NCBI GenBank assembly: GCA_045651165.1
Contig: JAZRRX010000020.1
Span: 1-13,687 of the forward strand
Direction: 5' to 3'
From: RGIG4608 sp045651165
GTDB taxonomy: Bacteria; Bacillota; Clostridia; Oscillospirales; CAG-272
DNA length: 13,687 bases
The number at the start of each line of letters is the position of its first letter. The stretch's first letter is position 1. Below the pieces are notes generated by a model, which was given only the letters and a program-made list of their open reading frames with translations, was not told the DNA's origin and searched no databases. The translations under genes and the position numbers were made by a program. Positions 1-7,405 of the stretch are shown here, in pieces.

Positions 1-11
1 TCTTCGCAAAT

Positions 12-85
12 GGCCCGGTAGTTCAGTTGGTTAGAACGCTAGCCTGTCACGCTAGAGGTCAGGGGTTCGAGTCCCCTTCGGGTCG
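12..85 (+). tRNA. tRNA-Asp (anticodon GTC)
   Basis: A full cloverleaf can be drawn. The acceptor arm at 12-18 pairs with 78-84, using two G-T wobbles. The anticodon loop CTGTCAC is closed by a CTAGC/GCTAG stem and places GTC at the decoding position. The T-stem AGGGG/CCCCT closes a TTCGAGT loop, and the discriminator is G85, as usual for tRNA-Asp. No 3' CCA is encoded (TTC follows), so CCA must be added after transcription. It is the first of three tRNAs in a row; the promoter of the cluster lies outside the window. Confidence 0.97.
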
Positions 86-126
86 TTCATCCCGTGTATC
101 AACCATAGCTCAGGGATGGCACAAAT

Positions 127-199
127 GCTCCTGTAGCTCAGTTGGTAGAGCAGAGGATTGAAAATCCTCGTGTCGTTGGTTCGATTCCGACCGGAGGCA
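127..199 (+). tRNA. tRNA-Phe (anticodon GAA)
   Basis: The anticodon stem-loop is GAGGA-TTGAAAA-TCCTC, giving GAA. The D-arm is GCTC...GAGC and the T-stem GTTGG/CCGAC closes a TTCGATT loop. The discriminator is A199, and no CCA is encoded. The acceptor arm (127-133 with 192-198) is weak for a tRNA: it has a C-A mismatch at the fourth pair and two T-G wobbles. It sits 41 bases after tRNA-Asp and 8 bases before tRNA-Gly, so it is probably processed from a common precursor. Confidence 0.95.
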
Positions 200-207
200 T
201 TCAACTT

Positions 208-283
208 GCGGATTTAGCTCATTTGGTAGAGCGTCGCCTTGCCAAGGCGAAGGTGGCGGGTTCGAGCCCCGTAATCCGCTCCA
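208..283 (+). tRNA. tRNA-Gly (anticodon GCC), CCA encoded
   Basis: The acceptor arm GCGGATT (208-214) pairs with AATCCGC (273-279). The discriminator T280 is typical of bacterial tRNA-Gly and is followed by an encoded CCA (281-283). The anticodon loop TTGCCAA gives GCC. The T-stem GCGGG/CCCGT closes TTCGAGC. It is the last gene of the cluster; a terminator begins within ten bases of its end. It is the only one of the three clustered tRNAs with CCA in the DNA. Confidence 0.97.
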
Positions 284-290
284 AAACAAA

Positions 291-318
291 AATAGCACCC
301 AAAAGGGTGCTATTTTTA
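291..318 (+). terminator. Intrinsic terminator of the Asp-Phe-Gly tRNA cluster
   Basis: A perfect 10-bp stem, AATAGCACCC/GGGTGCTATT, has an AAAA loop and runs into a T-rich tract. It lies directly after the tRNA-Gly CCA. Confidence 0.93.
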
Positions 319-319
319 T

Positions 320-520
320 TTTGGCACGACCTACGGTCGTGAGGGTTCGAACGAGTGAAACGAGTAGCGGGCAAGCTTTTCGTCCTCGCTTGCGAGGTGG
401 AGGCGTGAGCCGACAAGAAAATCTTGGTACAATGTTGTAACAACATTGTGACTCGAGCCAACCGTAATCGTTCTAAGATAATCAATAGTCAAACTTTTAC
501 AAATAAGCTCACAAAACCCC
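320..520. other. Intergenic stretch with three short perfect hairpins
   Basis: No gene is seen between the tRNA-cluster terminator and the tRNA-Cys promoter. Three short perfect stem-loops stand in a row: CACGACC-TAC-GGTCGTG (325-341), CCTCGC-TT-GCGAGG (384-397) and CAATGTTG-TAA-CAACATTG (430-448). Open frames across this stretch are read-through of tRNA sequence and have no ribosome site. The hairpins could be remnants of repeats or parts of a processed transcript; the sequence does not decide. Confidence 0.5.
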
Positions 521-549
521 TTGACAATTAGATTGTTTTGTGCTATAAT
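521..549 (+). promoter_or_regulatory. Consensus sigma-A promoter for tRNA-Cys
   Basis: TTGACA (521-526) and TATAAT (544-549) match the consensus exactly, with a 17-bp spacer. The -10 element ends 19 bases before the mature tRNA-Cys, as expected for a strong stable-RNA promoter. Confidence 0.93.
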
Positions 550-568
550 TCATCTGTTAAATAAATAT

Positions 569-642
569 GGCGCCATGGCCAAGTGGTAAGGCAAAGGTCT
601 GCAACACCTCTACCCCCAGTCCGAATCTGGGTGGCGCCTCCA
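569..642 (+). tRNA. tRNA-Cys (anticodon GCA), CCA encoded
   Basis: The acceptor GGCGCCA (569-575) pairs with TGGCGCC (632-638). The discriminator T639 is the tRNA-Cys identity base and CCA is encoded at 640-642. The anticodon loop CTGCAAC gives GCA. The T-loop reads TCCGAAT inside the stem CCCAG/CTGGG, so the position normally occupied by pseudouridine 55 is C rather than T. The outermost anticodon-stem pair is an A-C mismatch. It is transcribed alone, from its own promoter to its own terminator. Confidence 0.95.
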
Positions 643-645
643 AAA

Positions 646-679
646 AAGAAAGCACACCATCGGTGTGCTTTCTTTTTTT
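646..679 (+). terminator. Intrinsic terminator of tRNA-Cys
   Basis: The stem AAGAAAGCACACC/GGTGTGCTTTCTT has an ATC loop and continues into a run of T. It starts four bases after the encoded CCA. Confidence 0.93.
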
Positions 680-887
680 GCGCTCACTCCCTCATCGGAG
701 TGGGCTCTGCGAACGAAGTGAAGCAGAATCCGGTTCGCATTTTTGACCAAACGACAATTGCCACTCGCGAGCAATCTTGTGGGCAAAATAGTGCCCTTAG
801 GGGTACCATCTGGGTGCTTCCCAATCGGTGTCCTGTCTTTTTTCACTCCCTTTTATCGACACCAAACGCTAAATTTTCATTATCACC
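680..887. other. Intergenic, no gene seen
   Basis: About 210 bases lie between the tRNA-Cys terminator and the next promoter. A short hairpin CACTCC/GGAGTG (685-702) and a weaker GTGCCC-TTAG-GGGTAC fold near 792-807 are visible. Open frames on either strand overlap the tRNA and terminator and have no ribosome site. Nothing here supports a gene. Confidence 0.5.
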
Positions 888-916
888 TTGAATATTTTGA
901 TTTTTTATGATATAAT
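888..916 (+). promoter_or_regulatory. Sigma-A promoter of the metallophosphoesterase gene
   Basis: TTGAAT (888-893) and TATAAT (911-916) are separated by 17 bases. The ribosome site AGAGGTG follows at 934-940, just ahead of the ATG at 947. Confidence 0.8.
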
Positions 917-946
917 TAATAAAAATTCTTGAAAGAGGTGTAACAT

Positions 947-2218
947 ATGAACAAAAAAACGATTGCAATTATAGCCGTAATACTTATAGCTACTATAATT
1001 ATTTCCTCGGGGGTTTCTTTTTTAATAACTAAAAACATATATCAAAATCCTGCGCAAACTCCCCAATCCACAGGAGTTCCCACATCGACAACTACTGTAA
1101 CAACCACAAATACAACTACTACAACCACCACAACAACTACGACACAACCTCAACCTGACGAACCCAACATTGATGAGCTTGTTGCCGAACAGATACAAAT
1201 GCAAAAAGATGAAAAAATAGCTTCTCTTCTCGAAAGCAAAGTGCGTCTTTCTTGTGATGAAAACGGAAATTTTAAAACGCTTGTATTAGCTGATATTCAC
1301 GCTCCCGGAAAGATTGATCCATCTCTTGAACAAAATATTCGCATGTTGGTTGACACCGAAAAACCCAATCTCGTTATTTTCACAGGAGATAACACCCTTT
1401 GTTCCACAGAGGAAGATTTGCGCGCAGCTCTCGACTCAATGGTTGGATATATTGAATCCAAGGGTATCGCATGGTGCCACGTTTACGGCAACCACGACCA
1501 TGAAAGTGGACTTTCAAAAGAACAAATGCAGGCAATATACGAATCCTATGATTACTGTGTTTCCAAAGCAGGAGATGAAAATCTATTCGGAGTTGGAAAC
1601 TACGTTTTGCCAGTATATAAATACAATAGTGATGAGATAAGCTCTTTCGTATGGTGTCTTGACTCAGGAAGTCGTTTAAGTGATGAAGATAGAGAGGAGC
1701 TTATCCCAACTCATCCAATAGATAACGTTGCAATGCCTGATAATATTCTTAACGGAATCCAAATGGGCATACACAACTCCCCCTATGACTACATTCACGC
1801 AGATCAAGTTCAATGGTATTATTCAACTTCTGAATTTTTTGAGGAATACTTTGGACGCAAAATACCTTCGATAATGGCATTCCATATTCCCCTTCAAGAA
1901 AGCTTCTTTGCTTGGAGCAATCGAAATGGTCTTGATAACTGGACGGGTCAAAAAAATGAGGATATTTCTTGTTCGCAAATCAACACTGGACTTTTCTCAG
2001 CGATGGTTGAAAGAGGTGACGTACTTGCCGTAGTAAACGGACACGACCACACCAATACTTTTATGGTTGAATATAAGGGTGTTAAACTTTGCTATTCCCC
2101 ATCACCAAGCCCACATAGCTACAACGATCCTAACACAATGGGAGCTCGAGTATTTATAAGCAACTCAAATTCCCCAACAGAGATAACAACTTATATTAAC
2201 TACTTGTTTGGAAACTAA
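947..2218 (+). CDS. Membrane-anchored calcineurin-like metallophosphoesterase
   Basis: Residues 5-28 form one hydrophobic segment after a short MNKK stretch, so the protein is probably held in the membrane with its bulk outside. A threonine-rich, proline-flanked spacer (about 46-66) links this anchor to the enzyme. All phosphoesterase metal motifs are present in order: D-I-H (116-118), GDN (147-149), GNHDH (181-185), a histidine in AFHIP (313) and GHDH (365-368). In this superfamily they hold a two-metal centre that hydrolyses phosphate esters. The substrate cannot be read from sequence. Seven cysteines are scattered, with no obvious pairing. The gene has its own promoter and terminator, so it is a single-gene unit. 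Family assignment is firm; the extracellular location is inferred from the anchor and linker. Confidence 0.9.
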   Translation: MNKKTIAIIAVILIATIIISSGVSFLITKNIYQNPAQTPQSTGVPTSTTTVTTTNTTTTTTTTTTTQPQPDEPNIDELVAEQIQMQKDEKIASLLESKVRLSCDENGNFKTLVLADIHAPGKIDPSLEQNIRMLVDTEKPNLVIFTGDNTLCSTEEDLRAALDSMVGYIESKGIAWCHVYGNHDHESGLSKEQMQAIYESYDYCVSKAGDENLFGVGNYVLPVYKYNSDEISSFVWCLDSGSRLSDEDREELIPTHPIDNVAMPDNILNGIQMGIHNSPYDYIHADQVQWYYSTSEFFEEYFGRKIPSIMAFHIPLQESFFAWSNRNGLDNWTGQKNEDISCSQINTGLFSAMVERGDVLAVVNGHDHTNTFMVEYKGVKLCYSPSPSPHSYNDPNTMGARVFISNSNSPTEITTYINYLFGN

Positions 2219-2234
2219 TAATTTATGTAAATTC

Positions 2235-2270
2235 AAAACCGCCCTCTAATTTAAGGGCGGTTTTGTTTGT
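2235..2270 (+). terminator. Intrinsic terminator after the metallophosphoesterase
   Basis: A perfect 11-bp stem, AAAACCGCCCT/AGGGCGGTTTT (2235-2245 with 2254-2264), is followed by a T-rich tail. The A-rich 5' side could also stop transcription on the minus strand. Confidence 0.92.
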
Positions 2271-2283
2271 AAACAAGTTTCCC

Positions 2284-2312
2284 TTGACATACCACAATAA
2301 ATATATTATAAT
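2284..2312 (+). promoter_or_regulatory. Consensus sigma-A promoter of the four-gene operon
   Basis: TTGACA (2284-2289) and TATAAT (2307-2312) match the consensus exactly, with 17 bases between them. They lie just after the preceding terminator and 48 bases before the next start codon. Confidence 0.9.
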
Positions 2313-2359
2313 TAAAATGAATAAATATGTAATTTTTCTAAAAAGGAACATAAAATAAT

Positions 2360-3619
2360 ATGGTTGAACTTTTATCCCCTGCGGGAAATTTTGAAAAAAT
2401 GAAATCTGCACTTAATTACGGTGCAGATGCGGTATATTTGGCAGGCAACGTTTTCGGTATGAGAAGCGCTGCTGACAACTTCACAAATGACGAGCTTTAT
2501 GAGGCAGTTGCTTATGCTCACAACATGGGCAAAAAGGTCTATTTAACAGTAAATACAATGCCCCACGAACACGAATATTCAGTTCTTCGCGAATATCTCA
2601 CAACGCTCAAAGATTGCCCCATTGACGCTATGATTGTTGCAGACCTTGGCGTTATGGATACAATTAAAGAAATTTTGCCCGAAATGGAAATTCACGTTTC
2701 AACGCAGGCATCTATAGTAAGTGTTGCAGCAGCAAAAGCATATATCAAGCTTGGCGCAAAGCGTCTTGTTCTTGCGCGTGAGTTGACACTCGGTGAAATC
2801 AAGAAAATCAGAGCAGGAATTCCTGAAGAAATCGAACTTGAAGCATTCGTTCACGGCTCAATGTGTGTTTCCTATAGTGGAAGATGCATGCTCTCTCACC
2901 ACATCACAGGGCGCGATGCTAACCGTGGTGCGTGTGCACAACCATGTCGTTGGAATTTCAATCTTATTGAAGAAAAACGCCCCGATTTTCCAATTCCGAT
3001 TGAACAAAACGACCTTGGCACTTTCATTATGTCATCAAAGGATATGTGCACAATCGAACACATTCCCGAACTCATCGAAGCAGGAATCAAATCCTTTAAA
3101 ATTGAAGGCAGAATGAAATCTGCTTACTATACTGCCGTTGTTACAAATGCTTATAGAATGGCTATTGATAGCTACTATAACGATAAAGAAAATTATAAGT
3201 TCAATCCCCTTTGGATGCGCGAACTTGAATCAGTAAGCCACAGAGAATATTGCACAGGCTTCTATTTCGATTATCCCATGGATAACGCCCAACTTACAAG
3301 CAATACGGGTTATATTCGCGAAAAAGCATATTTTGCGATTGCTTGTGAAATGAACGAAAAAGAAAAAGAAGCGCAGGCGCGCCTCAACGAAAACTGCGAA
3401 GATGGAAAATATTACCTCTTTATGCAAAAAAACAAGTGTAAGATAGGTGATAGCGCAGAAATTATTTCTCCAAGTGAGGTTGGTAAAACACTTAACATTA
3501 CTGACTTGCGCGATGAAAATGGGAACGAAATTGAATCTGCTCCCCACCCCTTTATGCACTTCTTTGTAAAAGTTCCCTTCTCTGTTAAGGTTGGAGATAT
3601 TTTAAGAGCCGGAGAATAA
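2360..3619 (+). CDS. trhP: U32 family protein, probable tRNA 5-hydroxyuridine synthesis protein TrhP
   Basis: The start reads VELLSPAGN, the usual opening of the peptidase U32 family. The diagnostic block is CVSYSGRC, then TGRDANRGACAQPCRW, with cysteines at 169, 176, 192 and 196; these bind an iron-sulfur cluster in characterised relatives. KIEGRMKSAYYTA follows. At 419 residues it matches the shorter Bacillus YrrO/TrhP2 type rather than longer YegQ-like proteins. TrhP proteins make the prephenate-dependent 5-hydroxyuridine at wobble position 34 of some tRNAs; older databases call them collagenases or proteases, which is doubtful. The start follows an AAAAGGAAC ribosome site. It is the first gene of the operon, and its stop abuts the next ATG. 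The related RlhA (23S rRNA) branch is the main alternative. Confidence 0.88.
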   Translation: MVELLSPAGNFEKMKSALNYGADAVYLAGNVFGMRSAADNFTNDELYEAVAYAHNMGKKVYLTVNTMPHEHEYSVLREYLTTLKDCPIDAMIVADLGVMDTIKEILPEMEIHVSTQASIVSVAAAKAYIKLGAKRLVLARELTLGEIKKIRAGIPEEIELEAFVHGSMCVSYSGRCMLSHHITGRDANRGACAQPCRWNFNLIEEKRPDFPIPIEQNDLGTFIMSSKDMCTIEHIPELIEAGIKSFKIEGRMKSAYYTAVVTNAYRMAIDSYYNDKENYKFNPLWMRELESVSHREYCTGFYFDYPMDNAQLTSNTGYIREKAYFAIACEMNEKEKEAQARLNENCEDGKYYLFMQKNKCKIGDSAEIISPSEVGKTLNITDLRDENGNEIESAPHPFMHFFVKVPFSVKVGDILRAGE

Positions 3620-4228
3620 ATGAAAAAATTACAAATTGCTTACCCCATAATTGTTGAGGGTAAATATGACAGAATGAAACTCCTTGCAATTTGCGAGGGA
3701 TTAATAATAAAAACAGACGGCTTCGGCGTTTTCAAAAAGAACGAGAAGGCGGCACTTATTCGTGCGCTTGCAGAAAAATCGCCCATAATCGTACTTACCG
3801 ATAGTGACGGTGGCGGCAAGGTGATTCGTTCACACATTTCTTCCCTTGTTCCCAAGGATAAGTTGATTCAACTTTACATTCCCAAAATTGATGGCAAGGA
3901 AAAGCGCAAAGCTGAACCCTCAAAAGAGGGTACTTTAGGTGTTGAGGGCATGGAAAATGAGTTTTTGTATAAACTTCTTGAACCTTTCTCAAGCGGAGCA
4001 AATAGTGAAGCAAACGAAAAACTCATAAAAATTGCAAAAAATCCACTTTCAAAGGTAGATTTCTTTCAGGACGGACTCACGGGTGGAGAAAATTCATCTA
4101 AAAAACGCGATGAATTAGCAAAGCAATTTAGTCTTCCGGCAGGAATGACACCTAATGCACTCCTTGAAGCTATCAAGGTTGTGGCAACTTATGACGAATA
4201 TCTTAAAGCGGTAGGCAGAAAGGTATAA
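3620..4228 (+). CDS. RNase M5-like TOPRIM nuclease
   Basis: The N-terminal half is a TOPRIM domain: IVEGKYD supplies the acidic residue E13, and VLTDSDGGG supplies the D61-x-D63 pair, followed by VIR. These residues hold the catalytic magnesium in TOPRIM nucleases. The downstream pattern, an IPK segment then a glycine-rich GTLGVEGME segment (about 108-118), resembles the layout of RNase M5, which matures 5S rRNA. The 202-residue length also fits. RNase M5 genes usually sit beside rsmA and tatD-like genes. Here the gene starts on the base after the trhP stop and ends one base before uppP, so it may be a second, diverged copy. It lacks a free-standing promoter, and translational coupling is likely. 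Exact substrate unknown. Confidence 0.75.
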   Translation: MKKLQIAYPIIVEGKYDRMKLLAICEGLIIKTDGFGVFKKNEKAALIRALAEKSPIIVLTDSDGGGKVIRSHISSLVPKDKLIQLYIPKIDGKEKRKAEPSKEGTLGVEGMENEFLYKLLEPFSSGANSEANEKLIKIAKNPLSKVDFFQDGLTGGENSSKKRDELAKQFSLPAGMTPNALLEAIKVVATYDEYLKAVGRKV

Positions 4229-4229
4229 A

Positions 4230-5135
4230 ATGTTTATTTTCGAATTAATAAAATCAATAATTTTAGGTATAATCGAGGGTATAACCGAATGGTTGCCCGT
4301 AAGTTCCACAGGACATCTAATTTTGTTTGATGAATTCTTCCCTCTCACAGTGGGAAGGGATATTCACCCCGAATTTGTATCGGAATTTGGCTCAATGTTC
4401 GAAGTTGTGATACAAATGGGTGCAATAATGGCAGTTGTTGTAATGTTTTGGAACAGATTGTGGCCATTTTCTTTCAAAAAGACCGCGGACGAAAGAAAGT
4501 CTGTGTGGCAAACTTGGTTCAAAGTTGCTTTCGCATCCGTCCCTGCAGCAATTGTGGGTATTGTGCTTGACAAAACAATAGAAAATGCAACAGGCAAAGA
4601 TATTGACGGTTGGCTCTATAATGGCACAACTGTTGCAATTATGCTCATACTTTATGGAGCGCTTTTCATTATTATTGAAAAGAAAAATGCACATAAAACC
4701 CCTAAAATAACCGACATTTCACAAATTTCATATAAATATGCCTTGCTTATGGGAGTTTTCCAAATGCTTGCGATAATTCCCGGCACATCAAGGTCGGGCG
4801 CCACAATCCTTGGCGCAATTTTAATTGGATTTTCACGCACCTGTGGTGCAGAATTTTCATTCTTCATGGGTATTCCCGCAATGGTTGGTGGTTCTCTCAT
4901 AAAAACTCTTGGATTTTTAGAATTCATAGGTGGAGAAAACTCATACGGCACGGAGCTTTGTGTTCCCACAGAAGCGTTGATTATTCTTGCCGTTGCAACA
5001 ATTGTCGCGTTCGCAGTTTCTATGATTGCGATTAAATTCCTTATGAATTTTGTTAAAAAGCACTCATTCGCACCATTTGGTGTCTATCGAATCATCTTAG
5101 GTACAGTTGTGTTGATTTATTTTATCGCCAATTAA
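4230..5135 (+). CDS. uppP: Undecaprenyl-diphosphatase UppP (BacA family)
   Basis: This integral membrane enzyme removes one phosphate from undecaprenyl diphosphate, recycling the lipid carrier for peptidoglycan and other envelope polymers; extra copies raise bacitracin tolerance. Both family signatures are intact. GIIEGITEWLPVSSTGHL carries E16, E20, S26 and H29. PGTSRSGATILG carries R188. These correspond to the catalytic residues of the Escherichia coli enzyme. Several hydrophobic segments span the protein, notably around 45-70, 90-110, 130-150, 205-225 and 245-265. The 301 residues are slightly more than usual. The ATG begins one base after the preceding stop, with GAAAGG upstream as ribosome site. 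It is co-transcribed with tRNA/RNA-processing genes, which is not an obvious functional grouping. Confidence 0.95.
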   Translation: MFIFELIKSIILGIIEGITEWLPVSSTGHLILFDEFFPLTVGRDIHPEFVSEFGSMFEVVIQMGAIMAVVVMFWNRLWPFSFKKTADERKSVWQTWFKVAFASVPAAIVGIVLDKTIENATGKDIDGWLYNGTTVAIMLILYGALFIIIEKKNAHKTPKITDISQISYKYALLMGVFQMLAIIPGTSRSGATILGAILIGFSRTCGAEFSFFMGIPAMVGGSLIKTLGFLEFIGGENSYGTELCVPTEALIILAVATIVAFAVSMIAIKFLMNFVKKHSFAPFGVYRIILGTVVLIYFIAN

Positions 5136-5150
5136 TACGGAGGAAAATTT

Positions 5151-6695
5151 ATGTACTCTAAAATATATAGCGCAGGCATCACGGGAATTGATGGATTTAT
5201 CGTAACCGTTGAATGTTCCGCAAGAAACAAAATACCCGCCTTTGACCTTGTCGGCTTGCCCGATATGGCAGTCAAAGAGGCAAAAGAGCGCGTAAGAAAC
5301 GCGTGTGCAAATAGCGGAATACAGTTTCCTGTTGCGGCGCTCACTGTCAATCTTGCCCCTGCCGATAAAAAGAAGGAGGGCTCGGCACTTGACTTGCCCA
5401 TTCTTTTATCAATTTTGCACGCAGGCGCAGTGATTTCTCCCGATAGAGATTTATCTAAAAAATGCTTTGTGGGTGAACTTTCACTCTCGGGTGAGGTAAG
5501 AGCCGTTCGAGGTGCACTTTCAATGTGCGTTGCGGCAAGAGATGCAGGATTTGAAGAGTTTTACGTTCCGGCATCCAATGCCGATGAAGCGGCTGCAGTT
5601 GAAGGAATAGATGTTATTCCTATTCAAAATATAGGAGACCTCGTTCATCATTTGAACGGTGGTTTGGAAATGCCCTCACTTAAATATGACACCGCAAAAT
5701 TCAAGCAAAGCGTTCGCGAATATCCCATTGATTTTTCGGACGTAAAAGGACAAGCTCTCGCAAAACGAGCTATGGAAATTGCGGCTGCAGGTGGACATAA
5801 TATTATTTTGATTGGGCCTCCCGGTACGGGAAAATCAATGCTTGCAAAACGTCTTCCCACGATTTTGCCTCCTCTCACATTTGATGAAGCGATAGAAAGC
5901 ACGAAAATATATTCCATTTCGGGCGGACTTAAAGATGGACAATCCCTCCTATATTCGCGCCCATTCCGTTCACCACACCACACAATGAGTGCAGTGAGCT
6001 TGGTCGGTGGTGGAGCAAATCCTGCTCCTGGCGAGGTATCATTGGCACACAATGGCGTGCTTTTTCTTGACGAGCTCCCAGAATTTCCAAAGCAGGTAAC
6101 GGATACGCTCCGTCAGCCACTTGAAGATGGTAAGGTAACAATTACAAGAGCGCTTGCAAAAGTAACTTTCCCTTGTAATTTTATGCTCGTTGCAGCTATG
6201 AACCCCTGCCGTTGTGGATATTTTGGTCATCCTACAAAGGAATGCACCTGCAAGCCCGATGACGTAAAACGTTACATCTCAAGAATTAGTGGACCTTTGC
6301 TTGATAGAATTGATATTCAAATTGAGCTTCCCTCTCTTACATATTCAGAAATTTCTTCCAACACCGAGATTGGTGAAAAGAGTGAAACAATAAGAGAACG
6401 CGTGAGCGAAGCAAGAAATTTTGCTATTGAGAGAATGAAAAAAGCGCGTTATAAACCTCGTGCTAATGCAGATCTTGACGCAGCGCAAATTAAAAAATTC
6501 TGCCCGATGGACGAGGGCGCAAATATGATTTTGAAGAGTGCATACGATCACCTTGGTCTTTCAGCACGCGGATACGATAGAGTTTTGCGCGTTGCCCGTA
6601 CCATAGCCGACCTTGATAAAAGTGAAATTATCCAAGCGCAACATATAGCAGAAGCCATTCAGCTTCGTTCCCTTGATAAGAAATATTGGGGATAA
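5151..6695 (+). CDS. yifB: YifB/ComM family Mg-chelatase-like AAA+ ATPase
   Basis: The N-terminal third (to about 180) is the ChlI/Lon-protease-like fold typical of YifB, including FDLVGLPDMAVKEAKERVR. The AAA+ core follows: Walker A GPPGTGKS (222-229), Walker B VLFLDE (303-308) and the sensor stretch AAMNPCRCG. The last lies in a cysteine cluster at 353, 355, 365 and 367, which probably binds zinc. The family-specific C-terminal helical domain ends with RGYDRVLRVARTIADL. The 514 residues match the family. ComM in Gram-negative species is a helicase promoting branch migration during natural transformation; in Clostridia the role is less certain. A strong GGAGG site precedes the ATG. It is the last gene of the operon and converges on tepA. 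Confidence 0.93.
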   Translation: MYSKIYSAGITGIDGFIVTVECSARNKIPAFDLVGLPDMAVKEAKERVRNACANSGIQFPVAALTVNLAPADKKKEGSALDLPILLSILHAGAVISPDRDLSKKCFVGELSLSGEVRAVRGALSMCVAARDAGFEEFYVPASNADEAAAVEGIDVIPIQNIGDLVHHLNGGLEMPSLKYDTAKFKQSVREYPIDFSDVKGQALAKRAMEIAAAGGHNIILIGPPGTGKSMLAKRLPTILPPLTFDEAIESTKIYSISGGLKDGQSLLYSRPFRSPHHTMSAVSLVGGGANPAPGEVSLAHNGVLFLDELPEFPKQVTDTLRQPLEDGKVTITRALAKVTFPCNFMLVAAMNPCRCGYFGHPTKECTCKPDDVKRYISRISGPLLDRIDIQIELPSLTYSEISSNTEIGEKSETIRERVSEARNFAIERMKKARYKPRANADLDAAQIKKFCPMDEGANMILKSAYDHLGLSARGYDRVLRVARTIADLDKSEIIQAQHIAEAIQLRSLDKKYWG

Positions 6696-6696
6696 A

Positions 6697-6730
6697 GAAA
6701 AAGAACGGATCAATTGATCCGTTCTTTTTC
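6697..6730. terminator. Shared bidirectional terminator of yifB and tepA
   Basis: The 34 bases form a perfect palindrome: GAAAAAGAACGGATCAA pairs with its own complement. A-tracts on one side and T-tracts on the other make it work in both directions. It starts two bases after the yifB stop and contains the stop and last six sense codons of tepA. Confidence 0.93.
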
Positions 6731-7366
6731 TATCATTTCATTAAGTTTTTTGAGAGCATCACTAAGTCCACCGATTTCGTCAATAAGCCCACACGCGACC
6801 GCTTCATTGCCCTCAAGCACCGTTCCAACGTCGGTTGCGAGCATATCCGGGCGCATCATCATCTCATTTATGGCTTCTTCAGTTGCTTTTGAATGTCGGC
6901 AAATGAAATTTACAATTCTCTTTTGCATATCGGCAAAATAATTGTAGGTCTGTGGTGCGCCGACAACCAAACCGTTCACACGCACGGGGTGGATTGTCAT
7001 TGTCGCGCTAGGCACGATGAAAGAGTGCTTGGCACTAACCGCCAAAGGCACACCAATCGAATGTGAACCACCAATTACCAACGAAACTGTCGGCTTTGTC
7101 ATTGAGGCAATCATTTCGGCAATACCAAGTCCCGCCTCAACGTCGCCTCCCATGGTATTAAGAATAATCAAAATTCCCTTTACATCCTCCCTCTGCTCCA
7201 TCGCAACAAGCAAGGGGATGATATGCTCATATTTTGTGGTCTTTTGACTTTGATCACTAACATAATGTCCCTCAATTTGACCAATAATTGTTAAAACCTG
7301 TATTCCGCTTTCTTTAAGCGAATCAGAGTTTGTTCCAAACTCCTTTATTTCCTTGTTTTCACTCAT
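6710..7366 (-). CDS. tepA: TepA-type ClpP-fold serine protease
   Basis: The protein has the ClpP/crotonase-like fold of the TepA (translocation-enhancing protein) family. LNTMGGDVEAGL (69-80) is the oxyanion-forming stretch. GGSHSIGVP carries the likely nucleophile S103. MTIHPVR carries H126, and ATDVGT near 176-181 probably supplies the acid. The length of 218 residues is slightly short for TepA but complete. The ATG at 7366 is chosen because GGGAG sits seven bases before it; a TTG 18 bases further out has no ribosome site. TepA was linked to protein secretion in Bacillus, and a cytoplasmic proteolytic role is plausible. There is no signal peptide. It is divergent from pduL and convergent with yifB, and its last codons lie inside the shared terminator. 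Confidence 0.92.
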   Translation of the reverse strand: MSENKEIKEFGTNSDSLKESGIQVLTIIGQIEGHYVSDQSQKTTKYEHIIPLLVAMEQREDVKGILIILNTMGGDVEAGLGIAEMIASMTKPTVSLVIGGSHSIGVPLAVSAKHSFIVPSATMTIHPVRVNGLVVGAPQTYNYFADMQKRIVNFICRHSKATEEAINEMMMRPDMLATDVGTVLEGNEAVACGLIDEIGGLSDALKKLNEMIEKERIN

Positions 7367-7405
7367 TTTGTTCTCCCAAAGCAAGTTTTTAATATATTAT
7401 TTCCT

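Noticed and set aside
86..126. Possible tRNA remnant containing TAGCTCAG between tRNA-Asp and tRNA-Phe
   Set aside because: Only the eight-base D-arm-like string is present, with no acceptor, anticodon or T-arm.
430..448. Extra operator site for the Xre regulator (contains TTGTAACAA)
   Set aside because: The palindrome has a different centre and outer bases from the pair at 12794-12836 and lies 12 kb away with no regulated gene beside it.
110..485. Open frames on both strands across the tRNA cluster
   Set aside because: They are made of tRNA sequence and its complement; the minus frame reads like the well-known false proteins found antisense to tRNA genes. None has a ribosome site.
583..891. 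Open frames on both strands over tRNA-Cys and its terminator
   Set aside because: They run through a tRNA and a terminator hairpin and lack ribosome sites.
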